Source of the DNA: Pseudomonadota bacterium
Lineage (GTDB): Bacteria; Pseudomonadota; Gammaproteobacteria; Burkholderiales; Burkholderiaceae
Direction: 5' to 3'
Assembly (NCBI GenBank): GCA_021778935.1
Contig: JAJYBQ010000013.1
Span: forward strand, 1 to 21,185
DNA: 21,185 bases
The position numbers and the translations under genes are program-made. Below, one piece after another: positions 1-6,833 of the stretch (position 1 is the first letter of the stretch; every line of letters starts with the position of its first letter). The notes beneath the pieces are model-generated. The model was given only the letters and a program-made list of their open reading frames with translations. It was not told the DNA's origin and made no database searches.

Positions 1-1038
1 GCGGACAGACGGGCAAGCAGGATAACTGCCGGGTGGCGGTGACGCTGACGCTTGCGACGAACGAAGGCAGCCTTCCGCTGGCGTTTCGTTTGTACCTGCC
101 CCGAGAGTGGGCCGACGACGAAGCGCGCCGGGGCAAAGTCGGAGTGCCCGACGAGGTGAGCTTTGCCACCAAGCCGGAATTGGCGATGCGGCAGATCGAG
201 GCCGCGTTGCGGGCGGGGTACCCGCGCGGCATGGTGCTGGCCGATGCGGCGTATGGGGATGAAACCGCATGGTGCGAGAAGCTGGCCGCTCATGCCTTGC
301 GCTACGCGGTGGGCGTTCGGCCGGGGACCACGGTGTGGTGGGGCGAGTACCAACCGGTGGCCGAAGCCGACCCCGAGGGTGCGGTCGGCAGGCGGCGCCA
401 CCGGCAGTTGCGCGACGCGGACCATCAGCCGATCTGCGTAGCGGACCTGGCGCGCGCGCTGCCAGCGAGGACCTGGCGCACGGTGACTTGGCGCCAAGGC
501 GCATCGGCGCCGCTGCGTTCTCGATTTGCGCGCGTGCGTGTCCGGGCAGCGCACCGCGACCGGCCGCGGGCCGAAGAGTAGTTGATCATCGAGTGGGCGC
601 GCGACGCCGAGGAGCCCGCGCACTATTGGCTGAGCAATCTCCCCGCGGACATGCCGTGGCAAGCGATGGTCGACACCGTGATGGGGCGCTGGCGCATCGA
701 GCGCGACTACCAGGAACTCAAGCAGGAGCTTGGCCTGGGACACTTCGAGGGTCGAAACTGGAGAGGATTCCATCACCACGCCAGCTTGTGCATTGCCGCC
801 TACGGGTTCCTGATGCTCGAACGCCTCAGCGGCGCCAAAAAAAACTCCGCTCGATTCAAAACGCCTGCCCTACCCACCGACTACCGCCCGCGTGGGGCTG
901 GCGCCGATGCAACGCCACATGCCGTGGTCGATCGCGACCTGCCGCTTCCGACTGGCACGCGCCGTCGCACGAACTTTGATCCAGTGCCCATGCTGCGGAA
1001 ACAGCAGGCCCTCTAACCAACAATTAATGACACAGTAG
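1..1038 (+). pseudogene. IS701-family transposase, 5'-partial and broken
   Basis: The frame is open from base 3 at the window edge, so the N-terminus is missing. It carries transposase features of the IS701 family: GKQDNC near the start, an LADAAYGD segment (second catalytic Asp region) near 240-265, and WRIERDYQELKQELGLGHFEG then WRGFHHH near 690-780 (catalytic Glu region). A TAG at 579-581 sits where relatives have Trp in an 'LIIEW' context. A second lesion lies near 885-895: after it the family-like C-terminus (QRHMPWSIAT, then QCPCCGNS) is in a frame one base over and ends at TAG 1036-1038, while the first frame ends at 1014-1016. Two independent lesions make an active enzyme unlikely. 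The family assignment is from recalled motifs; the pseudogene state is read directly. Confidence 0.8.
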
Positions 1039-1070
1039 TATTAGCCGGACGCCAGTGTCGGACACTACTG
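1031..1070. repeat. Palindromic IS-end-like remnant
   Basis: TTAGCCGGACGCCAGTG at 1041-1057 matches the right terminal repeat of the neighbouring IS4-family element (TTAACCGGACGCCAGTG) at 16 of 17 bases, but no other part of that element is present here. It is followed by AGTGTC-G-GACACT and framed by CAGTAGT (1033-1039) and ACTACTG (1064-1070), so the segment can fold. It looks like a leftover terminus of a related element, or the end of the IS701-type element itself. Confidence 0.45.
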
Positions 1071-1105
1071 ACTTGAAGAAGCCACCATAATGCCTTATCT
1101 TTTAA

Positions 1106-1114
1106 CACAGCGGT
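1106..1114. repeat. Left 9-bp target-site duplication of the IS4 element
   Basis: CACAGCGGT lies directly outside the left inverted repeat and is repeated exactly at 2440-2448, outside the right one. This is the footprint of one transposition event and shows that the element ends have not been rearranged since. Confidence 0.88.
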
Positions 1115-2439
1115 CACTGCTGTCCGGTTAAAGTGACATAGGAATCGCGGAGAACGAGTATTCATGCGGGTTTCCAGGCGTTTTTGGGTGGTGTCGATTT
1201 GAACGGCGAACTGCGTCCGACCCATGATTTCGGTTTCGGCTTGACCGGGACCGGCCATGAACTTTGGCAAGACGCTGTTCGCGCAGGTGATGGACTTCGT
1301 TCCATGGACGACCTTCCAACGAATCGTCAGCCGCTATGGCGGAGACCACCGTGTCCGACGGTTCAACTGCGCCGAGCAGTTCCGCGTCCTGGCATTCGCG
1401 CAGATGACCTTCCGCGAGAGCCTGCGGGACATCGAAGTTTGCTTGTCGGCGCAGCCGGCCAAGCTCTACCACATGGGGCTGCGCAGCCCGGTGAGCCGAT
1501 CCACACTTGCCGATGCCAACGAAGCGCGCGACTGGCGCATCTATGCCGATCTGGCGGAGCGCCTGATCGTCCAGGCGCGCAAGCTCTACGCAGCCGACAG
1601 CATCGGCATCGACCTGGAAGAAACCGTCTACGCGCTGGATTCGACGACTATCGATCTGTGCCTCTCGATGTTCCCCTGGGCGCCGTTCCGCGACACCAAG
1701 GCCGCGATCAAGATGCATACGCTGCTCGACCTGCGGGGCTCGATTCCGGCGTTCATCTACGTCACCGACGGCAAGGTCCACGACGTCAACGCCATGGATG
1801 TGATGCCGGCGGAACCCGGGTCGATCTACGTCATGGATCGCGCCTACGTCGATTTCGAACGGCTGTTTGCACTGCAGGATATCGGAGCGTTCTTCGTGAC
1901 GCGGGCCAAGTCCAATTTCCGCTGCCGCCGGATCTACTCCGCGCCGGTCGACCGGGACGCCGGCTTGATCTGCGACCAGTGCGTGGAACTGCTCGTCTAC
2001 CGGTCCAGCAAGGAATACCCGGAACGTCTTCGGCGCATCAAGTACGTCGCTCCGGAAACCAACAAGCGGCTGGTGTTCCTGACCAACCATTTCGGGCTTT
2101 CTGCGATGGCGATCTGCAAGCTGTACAAGAACCGCTGGCAGGTCGAGTTGTTCTTCAAATGGATCAAGCAGAACCTGCGCATCAAGCGCTTCTATGGCAC
2201 CTCGGAGAACGCCGTCAAGACGCAGATCTGGACTGCCGTGTCCGTCTACGTGCTGATCGCGATCATCAAAAAGCGCCTTCATCTCGATGCCTCGTTGCAA
2301 ACCCTGCTACAGATTTTGTCGGTAACCGTCTTCGAGAAAATTCCGCTGAAACAAGCCCTTACGCTACGGCAGGAGAGCTCAGAAATGCTCGACCCCGCTA
2401 CTCAATTGAATTTGTTCGGGTTTTAACCGGACGCCAGTG
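1115..2439 (+). mobile_element. Complete IS4-family insertion sequence
   Basis: The ends are CACTGCTGTCCGGTTAAA (1115-1132) and its near-complement at 2422-2439; 16 of 18 bases pair. The element is 1325 bp, holds one transposase gene and is bounded by a perfect 9-bp duplication. It inserted 24 bases upstream of the start codon of the HNH gene that follows, in the same orientation, so it has replaced or altered that gene's promoter region. Removing the element and one duplication joins TTTTAA-CACAGCGGT-ATTAG. The restored CACAGCGGTATTAG is 12/14 identical to 1031-1044, so the target may itself have been an old IS end. Confidence 0.87.
1257..2426 (+). CDS. IS4-family DDE transposase
   Basis: A 389-residue transposase that cuts and joins the ends of its own element. 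It begins with an N-terminal domain of the DUF4372 kind (about 1-75), followed by an RNase-H-like catalytic core. Asp128 (ALDSTTIDL) and Asp194 (VMDRAYVDF) are the expected acidic residues. The IS4 signature Y-x2-R-x3-E-x6-K is complete at Tyr290, Arg293, Glu297, Lys304, supplying the catalytic Glu. The length and all motifs are intact and the stop lies inside the right inverted repeat, so it should be functional. No strong ribosome site precedes the ATG; the start is chosen because family proteins begin just before the FVPW segment. Confidence 0.9.
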   Translation: MNFGKTLFAQVMDFVPWTTFQRIVSRYGGDHRVRRFNCAEQFRVLAFAQMTFRESLRDIEVCLSAQPAKLYHMGLRSPVSRSTLADANEARDWRIYADLAERLIVQARKLYAADSIGIDLEETVYALDSTTIDLCLSMFPWAPFRDTKAAIKMHTLLDLRGSIPAFIYVTDGKVHDVNAMDVMPAEPGSIYVMDRAYVDFERLFALQDIGAFFVTRAKSNFRCRRIYSAPVDRDAGLICDQCVELLVYRSSKEYPERLRRIKYVAPETNKRLVFLTNHFGLSAMAICKLYKNRWQVELFFKWIKQNLRIKRFYGTSENAVKTQIWTAVSVYVLIAIIKKRLHLDASLQTLLQILSVTVFEKIPLKQALTLRQESSEMLDPATQLNLFGF

Positions 2440-2448
2440 CACAGCGGT
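2440..2448. repeat. Right 9-bp target-site duplication of the IS4 element
   Basis: An exact copy of CACAGCGGT, directly outside the right inverted repeat; its partner is at 1106-1114. Confidence 0.88.
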
Positions 2449-2471
2449 ATTAGGTCACGATCTCGGTATCG

Positions 2472-3407
2472 ATGACGACACCCCCACGGACTCAAGCGCC
2501 CATGAAGACATTTGCCGTTCGCCTGAACCCAGACCCTCGCGAGGGTAAGCCTTACTCTGCCTATCTCTCGGCTTCTGAGTACAAAGCAATACAAACGTCA
2601 TCCTCCATGGATGGGTTTCATGAGGCTGTCAATTTTCTCCCGGAGGGTGGCATTGTTCGAGGCTATCTACCTCCGAGGCGCTCGATTGCCATGAGAGATG
2701 GACAACCGTTTGGATTGATCACGGTCACTGCGAAAGGGGCCAAGATCGGTGGTGATCGTCTGATCGGGTTTCAGATCGGTTGCGTTTACGAAGGGGAGAA
2801 CCCCAGAACCAACGTGCCCAAAGCATCGCGCCGACTTGGCCTATTTTGGCATTACAGTTGCCCATCCTCTGGGTCCCTACTGCTAAGCAAGCCGCTGACA
2901 GGCGCGCTTGATCTCGTGACGGGTAACGACATCATTTGGGGCAACCCTTCGACGGTCGAAATTCCAGAGGATAGATTTCTGAGATGTCTGACTGCCGCAC
3001 GGAGTGCGACAAGCTTGCTGCGCGAGCGTGCGGCCATGGATCGCATGCGCAGGGCCATCTTGGAGGGTGTGTCACCGGATAGTGCGGCCTTCGCAGGCGC
3101 CGTAGCCGACGCCTACGCGCAGGAGCTGAAGGAGCCGCCCTTAGGGAATCCCGCCCCCAAGCAGGTTCGAAACACCAGCTATCAGTTTGCCCGTGACCCG
3201 GCGGTCGTCGCCTACGCATTGCGTATAGCCAAGGGCGTATGCGGTGACTGCCGGCAGCCCGCACCGTTTGTCTCGAAGTGGACCGGGCTGCCCTATCTTG
3301 AGGTACATCACAAGGTAACGCTTGCAGCGGGGGGGAAGGACACGGTAGATAACGTCATCGCCCTTTGCCCGAATTGCCATCGTAGGCGCCATCATGGGGC
3401 AGAGTGA
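2472..3407 (+). CDS. HNH-endonuclease-domain protein
   Basis: This 311-residue protein has a C-terminal HNH nuclease domain (about 245-310). It shows zinc-binding CxxC at Cys257/Cys260 and CPNC at Cys299/Cys302, the catalytic His pair in LEVHH (279-280) and Asn294 in DNVIAL. The fold nicks or cuts DNA using a metal ion and is common in restriction and mobile-element proteins. The first 200 residues match nothing I recognise; they contain a compact region ending near FWHYSC (125-130) and a charged helix at 180-220, and could be a DNA- or base-recognition domain. An in-frame stop at 2451-2453 limits the start; ATG 2472 is favoured over ATG 2502, though neither has a clear ribosome site. Codon use is visibly less GC-rich than the flanks, suggesting horizontal gain. 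The IS4 element lies 24 bases upstream. A restriction or defence role is an inference. Confidence 0.8.
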   Translation: MTTPPRTQAPMKTFAVRLNPDPREGKPYSAYLSASEYKAIQTSSSMDGFHEAVNFLPEGGIVRGYLPPRRSIAMRDGQPFGLITVTAKGAKIGGDRLIGFQIGCVYEGENPRTNVPKASRRLGLFWHYSCPSSGSLLLSKPLTGALDLVTGNDIIWGNPSTVEIPEDRFLRCLTAARSATSLLRERAAMDRMRRAILEGVSPDSAAFAGAVADAYAQELKEPPLGNPAPKQVRNTSYQFARDPAVVAYALRIAKGVCGDCRQPAPFVSKWTGLPYLEVHHKVTLAAGGKDTVDNVIALCPNCHRRRHHGAE

Positions 3408-3419
3408 CGAGAGAATCTA

Positions 3420-3590
3420 GTGACCGGCACCAACGGTGGCGATGTCCTGCTAGTTTTCGGCAAATCGGAGGATGAGTACGCTCAAGCTGCGCTTGCCGAG
3501 CTTCATCGCACGCTTTCGGCGATGAACTGCGTCGAGAATGTTCCTGCCCACATTCGGCAAAACATCGAACTTGCAAAAAATCTGCGCCTA
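3420..3590 (+). pseudogene. Unknown gene truncated by IS1182 insertion
   Basis: A frame beginning at GTG 3420, twelve bases after the HNH stop, encodes about 57 native residues (GDVLLVFGKSEDEY..., then a helical AALAELHRTLSAM segment). It then runs into the left end of the IS1182-family element at 3592 and stops in IS sequence at 3626. Spacing and direction suggest it was co-transcribed with the HNH gene. No continuation is visible right of the IS, where a MITE-like element starts, so the rest was lost or displaced. I do not recognise the family. Confidence 0.45.
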
Positions 3591-3591
3591 G

Positions 3592-5170
3592 CAGCCTGTC
3601 GGACTTTTAGTCCGGTTGGCCGGTAAAATTTGCATGTCAGAAATCTGGTTTTGGAGGGGCGGATGGGACGTTTCGTACCGATTGACCGAGAGACGAACTA
3701 TTTGTTCCCCCCGAGCGTTCAGGAATGGCTGCCGCAGGACCACTTGGCGCGCTTTGTCGTCGACGTGGTGGAGCAGTTGGACCTGTCGCGGATCGAGAAC
3801 AGTTACGCGGGGCGCGGCAGCGACGCCCATCACCCGGCGATGCTGATTTCCCTGTTGGTTTACGGCTACGCGACGGGGACGTTTTCGAGCCGGGCGCTGG
3901 AGCGTGCCAGCTACGACTCGATCGCCTTTCGGTACGTCACGGGCAACAGCCACCCGGACCACGACACGATCAACAGTTTTCGCAAGCGGTTTATCAAGGA
4001 CATCGAAACCGTCTTCGTCCAGGTGCTGGGCTACGCCCAGGCGATGGGGATGCTCAAGCTGGGCAAGGTGAGCCTGGACGGCACGAAGGTGCACGCCAAT
4101 GCCTCGCGCCACAGCGCGATGAGTTATGGGCATGCCAAGAAGATAGAGGCCAAGCTCAAGGCCGAGGTGGCGGCGCTGATTCGACTGGCCGAATCGGCCA
4201 ACGCCAAGGACCTGCCGGATGGCCTGAACATTCCGCGCGAGTTGGCGCGGCGCGAGGATCGGCTCCAAGCGATCGCCGCGGCCAAGGCCAAGATCGAGGA
4301 GCGGGTCAAGGCCCAGGCCACAGCCGCCCACGCGGCCAAGCTGGCCGAGCGCGAGGAGCGTGCCAAGAAAACCGGCAAGCGACCGAGCGGGCGTCCGCCC
4401 GCGCCGCCGAGCGAAACGCCATCGGACAAGGACCAGGTCAACTTCACCGACGAGGACTCGCGCATCATGCCGGTGTCCGGCGGTGGCTTCGAGCAAGCCT
4501 ACAACGCGCAGGCTGCCGTCGATACCGACAGCCTGCTGGTGGTCGGGCAGGCGCTGACGCAGGCGGCCAACGACAAGCAGCAAGTGGTGCCGATGATCGA
4601 GCAGTTGCAGTCGCTGCCCAAGGAGCTGGGTCGGGTCAAGACGCTGATCGCTGACACGGGGTATGCCAGCGAGAAGAACGTCGAGGCCTGCGCGCAGGCC
4701 AAGATTCGGCCGCTGATCGCGCTCGGGCGCCAGGGGCACTACCCGTCGTTGAAGGAACGCTTCGGCGAACCCGCACCGCTCAGGGGCAAGCCCACGGCCC
4801 TCGAAGCGATGCGCCACGAACTCAAGACCCAGCGCGGGCGCAAGCTGTACGCCCTGCGCAAGTGCACCGTGGAGCCCGTCTTCGGATTGATCAAGCAGGT
4901 GATGAAGTTCCGGCAGTTCATGTTGCGCGGTCTCAATAGCGCCCGCGGGGAATGGTCGCTGGTGTGCTTGGCGTGGAATCTGAAGCGAATGAACGCCCTG
5001 CGCGCGTAATGCGCGGCCAAATCCCGCCGCAAAATCGACCTCAGAGCACATCAAAGACCTCGCGCAGACCCACTTCAGACCTTCGGTAACTCAAAATCGC
5101 CCCACAGCGGCAAAAATGACCACACTATGCAATCTCACCCAGACAATCGGACCTCAAGTCCGACAGGCTG
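3592..5170 (+). mobile_element. Complete IS1182-family insertion sequence
   Basis: Perfect terminal inverted repeats CAGCCTGTCGGACTT lie at 3592-3606 and, complementary, at 5156-5170. Both are flanked by CTAG (3588-3591 and 5171-5174), consistent with the palindromic 4-bp target duplication I recall for this group; because CTAG is itself palindromic it could instead be read as part of the repeat. The element is about 1.58 kb with one transposase gene. It interrupts the gene starting at 3420 on its left and touches a MITE-like element on its right. Confidence 0.85.
3663..5009 (+). CDS. IS1182-family transposase
   Basis: This 448-residue DDE transposase moves the element that carries it. ATG 3663 is chosen because GGAGGGG lies just upstream and the protein then begins MGRFVPIDRETNYLFPPSVQ, the usual start; an upstream TTG at 3630 lacks such a signal. 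The N-terminal domain (about 1-120) has the SYDSIAFRYV and HPDHDTINSFRKR segments. The catalytic residues are likely Asp139 (VSLDGTKVHAN), Asp331 (IADTGYAS) and Glu404 (TVEPVFGLIKQ). Between the first two lies a long charged Ala/Lys/Glu-rich coiled region (about 155-245), normal for the family. No lesion is seen, so it is probably active. Confidence 0.92.
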   Translation: MGRFVPIDRETNYLFPPSVQEWLPQDHLARFVVDVVEQLDLSRIENSYAGRGSDAHHPAMLISLLVYGYATGTFSSRALERASYDSIAFRYVTGNSHPDHDTINSFRKRFIKDIETVFVQVLGYAQAMGMLKLGKVSLDGTKVHANASRHSAMSYGHAKKIEAKLKAEVAALIRLAESANAKDLPDGLNIPRELARREDRLQAIAAAKAKIEERVKAQATAAHAAKLAEREERAKKTGKRPSGRPPAPPSETPSDKDQVNFTDEDSRIMPVSGGGFEQAYNAQAAVDTDSLLVVGQALTQAANDKQQVVPMIEQLQSLPKELGRVKTLIADTGYASEKNVEACAQAKIRPLIALGRQGHYPSLKERFGEPAPLRGKPTALEAMRHELKTQRGRKLYALRKCTVEPVFGLIKQVMKFRQFMLRGLNSARGEWSLVCLAWNLKRMNALRA

Positions 5171-5172
5171 CT

Positions 5173-5297
5173 AGGGAACCTTTGAAGAAGTGTTGCGAGC
5201 GAACCGAAGTTGCGTCGAGGAGCGGGGGGTACGAGCAAGTACATGCCCACCGCAGGCGCAAGATCGGCCCGCGCAGTAGCGCATTCAGAGGTTCCCT
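5173..5297. mobile_element. MITE-like inverted-repeat element, about 125 bp
   Basis: AGGGAACCTTTGAA (5173-5186) pairs with TTCAGAGGTTCCCT (5284-5297) at 13 of 14 positions. No coding sequence lies between, and the interior has a GTAC...GTAC motif and GC-rich arms. GGGAACCTCTGAA-type ends recall IS5-group elements, so this may be a non-autonomous derivative or an internally deleted copy. Its left end overlaps the CTAG flanking the IS1182 element, so the two events share a boundary. Confidence 0.55.
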
Positions 5298-5305
5298 GGC
5301 GATCA

Positions 5306-5334
5306 TTGACGACCAGGGACCGAGCGCGTACCGT
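5306..5334 (+). promoter_or_regulatory. Candidate sigma-70 promoter for the diguanylate cyclase gene
   Basis: TTGACG (5306-5311) and TACCGT (5329-5334) are separated by 17 bases and lie 36 bases upstream of the ATG. The -35 is strong, the -10 weak. It begins nine bases beyond the MITE-like element. Confidence 0.3.
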
Positions 5335-5369
5335 CGGCCCATCGCGAAGGACTGTCTGTGGAGGCACCC

Positions 5370-6734
5370 ATGCTGGAAAATCGCATGCCCCCCGGTGTCG
5401 ACAAGAATATCTTCCTGGCGATCGCCGACCAGGCGACCGACTGCTTTCTTGCGATCGATCCGAACTTTCGTGTCCTGGCGATAAACCAGGCGGCGGAGGC
5501 GACTCTGGGGATTCCCACCGAGGATGCGCTCGGCAGGTATGTCTCCGAATTGCTTCCGAAGGATCGCGCGCCGAAGCTTCTGGGTGATTTCGCGCACGTT
5601 CTCGAATGCAACGAACCCCAGGAATTCGAAGAGGTGGTGCGGGTCGATGGCGTGACGCACATCTTCGCGACGTCGACCTTCCCGATTCACGACGCCGAAG
5701 GCAAGACGGTCGGATTGGGCTGCATCGCCCGCGACGTCAGCGAACGGCTGCGGGCGGAGACTGCGCAGCGGAAACAACGAGACCTCTCGCACAGCGTCAT
5801 GGAAGGGGCCCCGATCGCAATCCTGATGACCGACAAGGACGGGCAGATCCTTTTTGCCAATCCGGCATCGGCATCCTTGTTTGGATACCAGGTCGACGAG
5901 CTGCTCGGGCGTTCGATCGAGCTCCTGGTTCCGGGAAGCCAGCGAGCACAGCACGTCGCCCTCCGATCGGCCTACATGATCGCTCCGTCCTCCAGGCAGG
6001 CGGGAAGAGGAATGAGCTTGCGCTGTCAGCACAAGGATGGTCATTTGATCCCCGTCGACATCGGCCTCAACCACATCCGTCACGAGGACGGGTCGTTTCG
6101 CGTGATCGCCACCGTCGTCGACATCACCGAGCGCAGGAAGCTCGAACGTGCGGAGTCGCTCAACCGGGTTCTGGACCGCATCGTGCGGGAGCGCACGGAC
6201 GCGCTGCTCGCCGCCAACCGCGCGCTCGACCACATGGCCCGCCACGATTCACTCACCGGTCTGCACAACCGCCGGGCTTTCATCGAGCGCCTTCGGGACG
6301 AGTTCCTCCGCATGGGACGCACCGGCGAACGCTATGCGCTGATTTTCATCGACATCGACCACTTCAAGGTCATCAACGATAGCTATGGCCACAAGACCGG
6401 AGACATCGTGCTGACGCATGTGGCATCGATGATTCAGGAGTCTTCCCGAATGACCGATTTTTCCGCCCGCCTTGGCGGGGAGGAATTCGTCGTCCTGTTG
6501 CCCAGCACCGATGATGACGCGGTGGTACTGGCAGAGAAGTTGCGTGCCGCGGTGGAACAACGTGCGATCCCGCCGATCGGCCGGGTCACCGTCAGCATCG
6601 GTGTCGCCGTGGCCCATCCCGGCGATCCCGACGAGGAATCGGTCCTGCACACCGCCGACGAAGCCATGTACCGGGCCAAGTCGACGGGCCGTAACCGGGT
6701 GGTGCTGGCAGGTTCGGAGGGAACGTCGCGGTAA
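5370..6734 (+). CDS. PAS-PAS-GGDEF diguanylate cyclase
   Basis: A 454-residue cytoplasmic protein that should make cyclic di-GMP from two GTP. Two PAS sensor domains (about 12-125 and 140-255, the second ending in the usual DITERRK linker) are followed by a coiled linker (256-288) and a GGDEF domain (291-448). The active-site motif is GGEEF (369-373). The inhibitory I-site RxxD is present as RMTD (360-363), five residues before it, so product feedback is likely. IDIDHFKVINDSYGH is the canonical metal and substrate segment. ATG 5370 is preferred over GTG 5358 because GGAGG (5360-5364) is correctly spaced for it. No membrane segment is seen. The gene converges on the GGDEF-EAL gene, about 100 bases apart. 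The PAS ligand cannot be read from the sequence. Confidence 0.92.
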   Translation: MLENRMPPGVDKNIFLAIADQATDCFLAIDPNFRVLAINQAAEATLGIPTEDALGRYVSELLPKDRAPKLLGDFAHVLECNEPQEFEEVVRVDGVTHIFATSTFPIHDAEGKTVGLGCIARDVSERLRAETAQRKQRDLSHSVMEGAPIAILMTDKDGQILFANPASASLFGYQVDELLGRSIELLVPGSQRAQHVALRSAYMIAPSSRQAGRGMSLRCQHKDGHLIPVDIGLNHIRHEDGSFRVIATVVDITERRKLERAESLNRVLDRIVRERTDALLAANRALDHMARHDSLTGLHNRRAFIERLRDEFLRMGRTGERYALIFIDIDHFKVINDSYGHKTGDIVLTHVASMIQESSRMTDFSARLGGEEFVVLLPSTDDDAVVLAEKLRAAVEQRAIPPIGRVTVSIGVAVAHPGDPDEESVLHTADEAMYRAKSTGRNRVVLAGSEGTSR

Positions 6735-6795
6735 CGTCCGTCTGCCTGCTGTTTCGAGCGCAGCGCCAGCGGTCATCATCGCCGGACCGCGATCG

Positions 6796-6821
6796 GGAAG
6801 CCGATTGCCGGCACGGCTTCC
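6796..6821. terminator. Hairpin between convergent genes
   Basis: GGAAGCCG (6796-6803) and CGGCTTCC (6814-6821) form a perfect 8-bp stem with a 10-base loop, in the 99-base gap between two convergent stops. There is no U-run on either side, so a terminating role is inferred from position. Confidence 0.4.
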
Positions 6822-6833
6822 GCTCCCGTGACA

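Noticed and set aside
3588..5054. Long open frame antisense to the IS1182 transposase
   Set aside because: It mirrors a well-supported transposase; its His/Arg/Leu-rich composition is typical of an antisense shadow in GC-rich DNA.
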